From Bacillota bacterium (GTDB taxonomy: Bacteria; Bacillota; Clostridia; Lachnospirales; Lachnospiraceae): a stretch of DNA of 64,000 nucleotides. The notes beneath the pieces were generated by a model. It was not told the origin of the DNA and ran no database searches. It worked only from the letters and a program-made list of their open reading frames with translations. The translations under genes and the position numbers were made by a program. How positions within the stretch are numbered: the first letter of the stretch is position 1; each line of letters opens with the position of its first letter. The stretch is taken from NCBI GenBank assembly GCA_023408815.1, contig JAEYJO010000030.1, positions 62,001-126,000 on the forward strand. The letters run 5' to 3'. Positions 62,736 to 64,000 of the stretch are shown here, piece after piece.

Positions 62736-63752
62736 TTATCTTACCTCCGTGAATCCGGCCTTTTCTCTGATATATTTATTTAAGCCTTCCTCTGTGTCTA
62801 TTTCATAGCGCATCGCCATATCCCTAAAATAAGCTTTCATATCTGCCTTCGGAATGATTCTGTTAGAAGGCTCGGTTTCATTTAGTCCTATTCTGGCATC
62901 TCGCCAGGGTTTTTCTTTGTGTGTGACCGATTCCAGAACTTTTCCGCTATATATTCCAAAACAGTCCGATACGAGGCTGATTACCTTCTTTCCGTCCGGA
63001 CTAAGCGCTTTATTCCTCACCGTAAATAGTGAGAAACGATTATCCTCAATAGGGTTATATTTGAAGTCTTTAAAAATGTTGTATATCTCCCCATAAGCCG
63101 GCCCATGTATCCACGCGCGGCAATCCTCTTTGAAGAGCTCCTCATCGAAAAGTGCCAGATGGATGCCCTGAATGAAATAAAGCATTTTTTGCAGGGCCAG
63201 TGGTGTGATCTCCTGAACTTCATTAAAAACATAAGCAATGGTCATACGCATTTCGTCAGAAATATTGAACAGGTCCTTGAGGTCGGAAACAGCTTTCATT
63301 GATTTCTTATAAGTAGAGTTGCCCAATTTTTCGGTATTTGCGATCAGCAGTTCTTCCATATATCCGGGAGAGGATAATGCTTCCTTCATAATATCGGAAT
63401 AAGCCTTAGTTGGCATCTGACCTTCCAAATAACGGGTCACGGTGATTTCGCCGAAGCCCAGGGCCAAGGACAGAGGAGCTTTCCCCAGACGATATAGTTC
63501 CATTAGTTTTTTAATGTCATCTATGGAAATGATGTCCTCCTGCCTGCGGTACTGATCATCGAACGCTTTCAAAGCGTAGTTAAGCAGTCCGGGAACGTTC
63601 ATTTCGTTCCCGCACTTAGTACAATATGCTGCTAATGTCTCGTATTCATATTCTTTGTCTCTCACTGTCCTTTTTTGCATGATTTTTTTCAAGATGTATC
63701 CGGTGTCTTTTCTGCATTCGATACAAAAATCTATTCTTTTTATATCGGCCAT
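62736..63752 (-). CDS. Zinc-finger, HTH and Panacea (DUF4065) domain protein
   Basis: The 338-residue protein starts at MADIKRIDFCIECRKDTGY, with GGAGGAA seven bases before. Domains in order are an MqsA-like zinc finger (CIEC and YCTKCG, residues 10-50), a helix-turn-helix (about 75-125, LMELYRLGKAPLSLALGFGE), and a Panacea/SocA-like domain (about 185-320, TPLALQKMLYFIQGIHLALF, DCRAWIHGPAYGEIY). Panacea proteins are antitoxins or proteolytic adaptors, and MqsA-like fusions repress their own operon. An open partner frame lies 43 bases upstream. Confidence 0.82.
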   Translation of the reverse strand: MADIKRIDFCIECRKDTGYILKKIMQKRTVRDKEYEYETLAAYCTKCGNEMNVPGLLNYALKAFDDQYRRQEDIISIDDIKKLMELYRLGKAPLSLALGFGEITVTRYLEGQMPTKAYSDIMKEALSSPGYMEELLIANTEKLGNSTYKKSMKAVSDLKDLFNISDEMRMTIAYVFNEVQEITPLALQKMLYFIQGIHLALFDEELFKEDCRAWIHGPAYGEIYNIFKDFKYNPIEDNRFSLFTVRNKALSPDGKKVISLVSDCFGIYSGKVLESVTHKEKPWRDARIGLNETEPSNRIIPKADMKAYFRDMAMRYEIDTEEGLNKYIREKAGFTEVR

Positions 63753-63795
63753 ATGGAATTCCTCCATTTTTCCTGAATTAATAATATTTATTAAC

Positions 63796-64000
63796 CTATT
63801 TTCTAAAAGCATAATCCAAGGGATATTCTTGCTTATGGAACGATACGACAATAAGGAATCGATTTTCCAATTTATTGAGTTTTATGTATAGAGGAACGTC
63901 TTCCTCATATATGCCGAAACGCAGCAGCAGCCTTACATTCTTACCGAAAATGTACAGCCATTCATGTCCGAATCCGGAATGTTCATTTTGAACTGCTTCG
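63796..64000 (-). CDS. 3' end of an unknown gene upstream of the Panacea gene (possible toxin)
   Basis: On the minus strand the frame is open from the window edge to a TAG at 63796-63798. The last 67 residues are visible (EHSGFGHEWLYIFGKNVRLL, YEEDVPLYIKLNKLENRFLI, ending HKQEYPLDYAFRK). The composition is that of a small basic-acidic soluble protein. No family was recognised. The stop lies 43 bases before the Panacea-domain start, so the two are likely co-transcribed; in Panacea toxin-antitoxin pairs the neighbour is the toxin. The gene is cut by the window, so length and identity remain open. Confidence 0.5.
   Translation of the reverse strand, partial: EAVQNEHSGFGHEWLYIFGKNVRLLLRFGIYEEDVPLYIKLNKLENRFLIVVSFHKQEYPLDYAFRK

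Noticed and set aside
62395..62783. Plus-strand frames (62 and 94 residues) between luxS and the Panacea gene
   Set aside because: They are antisense to the NTF2-like remnant, which has recognisable family sequence on the minus strand.
63655..63891. 78-residue plus-strand frame at the right edge
   Set aside because: It overlaps the start of the Panacea gene and the upstream partner frame on the other strand, and has no RBS or motif.
1..64000. CRISPR arrays, tRNA genes, IS elements, prophage
   Set aside because: No regularly spaced repeats, cloverleaf sequences, transposase or phage genes were seen when reading both strands; weak or divergent examples could be missed without a search tool.

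Overview
The window looks like a chromosomal segment of a Firmicute of class Clostridia, most likely a gut Lachnospiraceae. This is inferred from moderate GC content, strong AGGAGG-type ribosome binding sites with frequent TTG and GTG starts, lipoprotein (not outer-membrane) sugar-binding proteins, YesM/YesN-type two-component systems, ECF transporters and a yybP-ykoY riboswitch. No tRNA, rRNA, CRISPR array, IS element or phage gene was seen. Almost the whole window is carbohydrate-utilisation and uptake DNA with a dense set of local regulators (five AraC, one TetR, one RpiR, one two-component pair).

Layout. 1-1527: 3' part of a GH2 glycosidase cut by the window edge. 1563-8769: a tetR-controlled cassette of two exporter-fold ABC proteins plus a complete ECF transporter (S, T, fused A-A). 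8833-18059: an AraC regulator and a glucurono-xylooligosaccharide locus (GH3, GH67 alpha-glucuronidase, two permeases, binding lipoprotein). 18130-25584: a second cassette with the same five transporter genes in permuted order, divergent from an AraC regulator. 25631-32280: an RpiR regulator and a PTS operon with double GNAT, PIG-L-like protein, EIIB, EIIA, MurQ and MupG, read as cell-wall disaccharide salvage. 32272-37870: a DUF1801 protein, an AraC regulator and uxuA-uxuB-uxaC. 37909-53658: two paralogous AraC regulators enclosing a membrane protein, a chemoreceptor, a heparinase II/III-like lyase, a two-component system, an ABC sugar transporter, a GH88 unsaturated glucuronyl hydrolase and a DUF624 protein. 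53873-59065: kduI, kduD, a DhuI-like isomerase, an unknown carbohydrate-binding-like protein, a KDPG aldolase with an extra domain, and kdgK. 59086-64000: Mn riboswitch with UPF0016 exporter, a 2-hydroxyacid dehydrogenase, pfs-luxS, a broken NTF2-like gene, a Panacea-domain regulator and the 3' end of its upstream partner, cut by the window edge.

How it works together. Two routes to 2-keto-3-deoxygluconate (KDG) are encoded. GH67 frees D-glucuronate (or its 4-O-methyl form) from imported xylan fragments, and UxaC, UxuB and UxuA can turn D-glucuronate into KDG. The lyase, ABC importer and GH88 yield unsaturated glucuronate, which KduI or the DhuI-like isomerase and then KduD turn into KDG. Both end at the single KdgK and KDPG aldolase near 58 kb. 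The two ECF/ABC cassettes probably import a metal chelate or similar small molecule, but their substrate cannot be read from the sequence.

The least ordinary items are the twin ECF/ABC cassettes, the MupG/MurQ operon with a PIG-L protein whose usual general-base Asp is Leu, the adjacent non-homologous isomerases for one step, the lyase-chemoreceptor-two-component operon, and the Panacea pair at the right edge.
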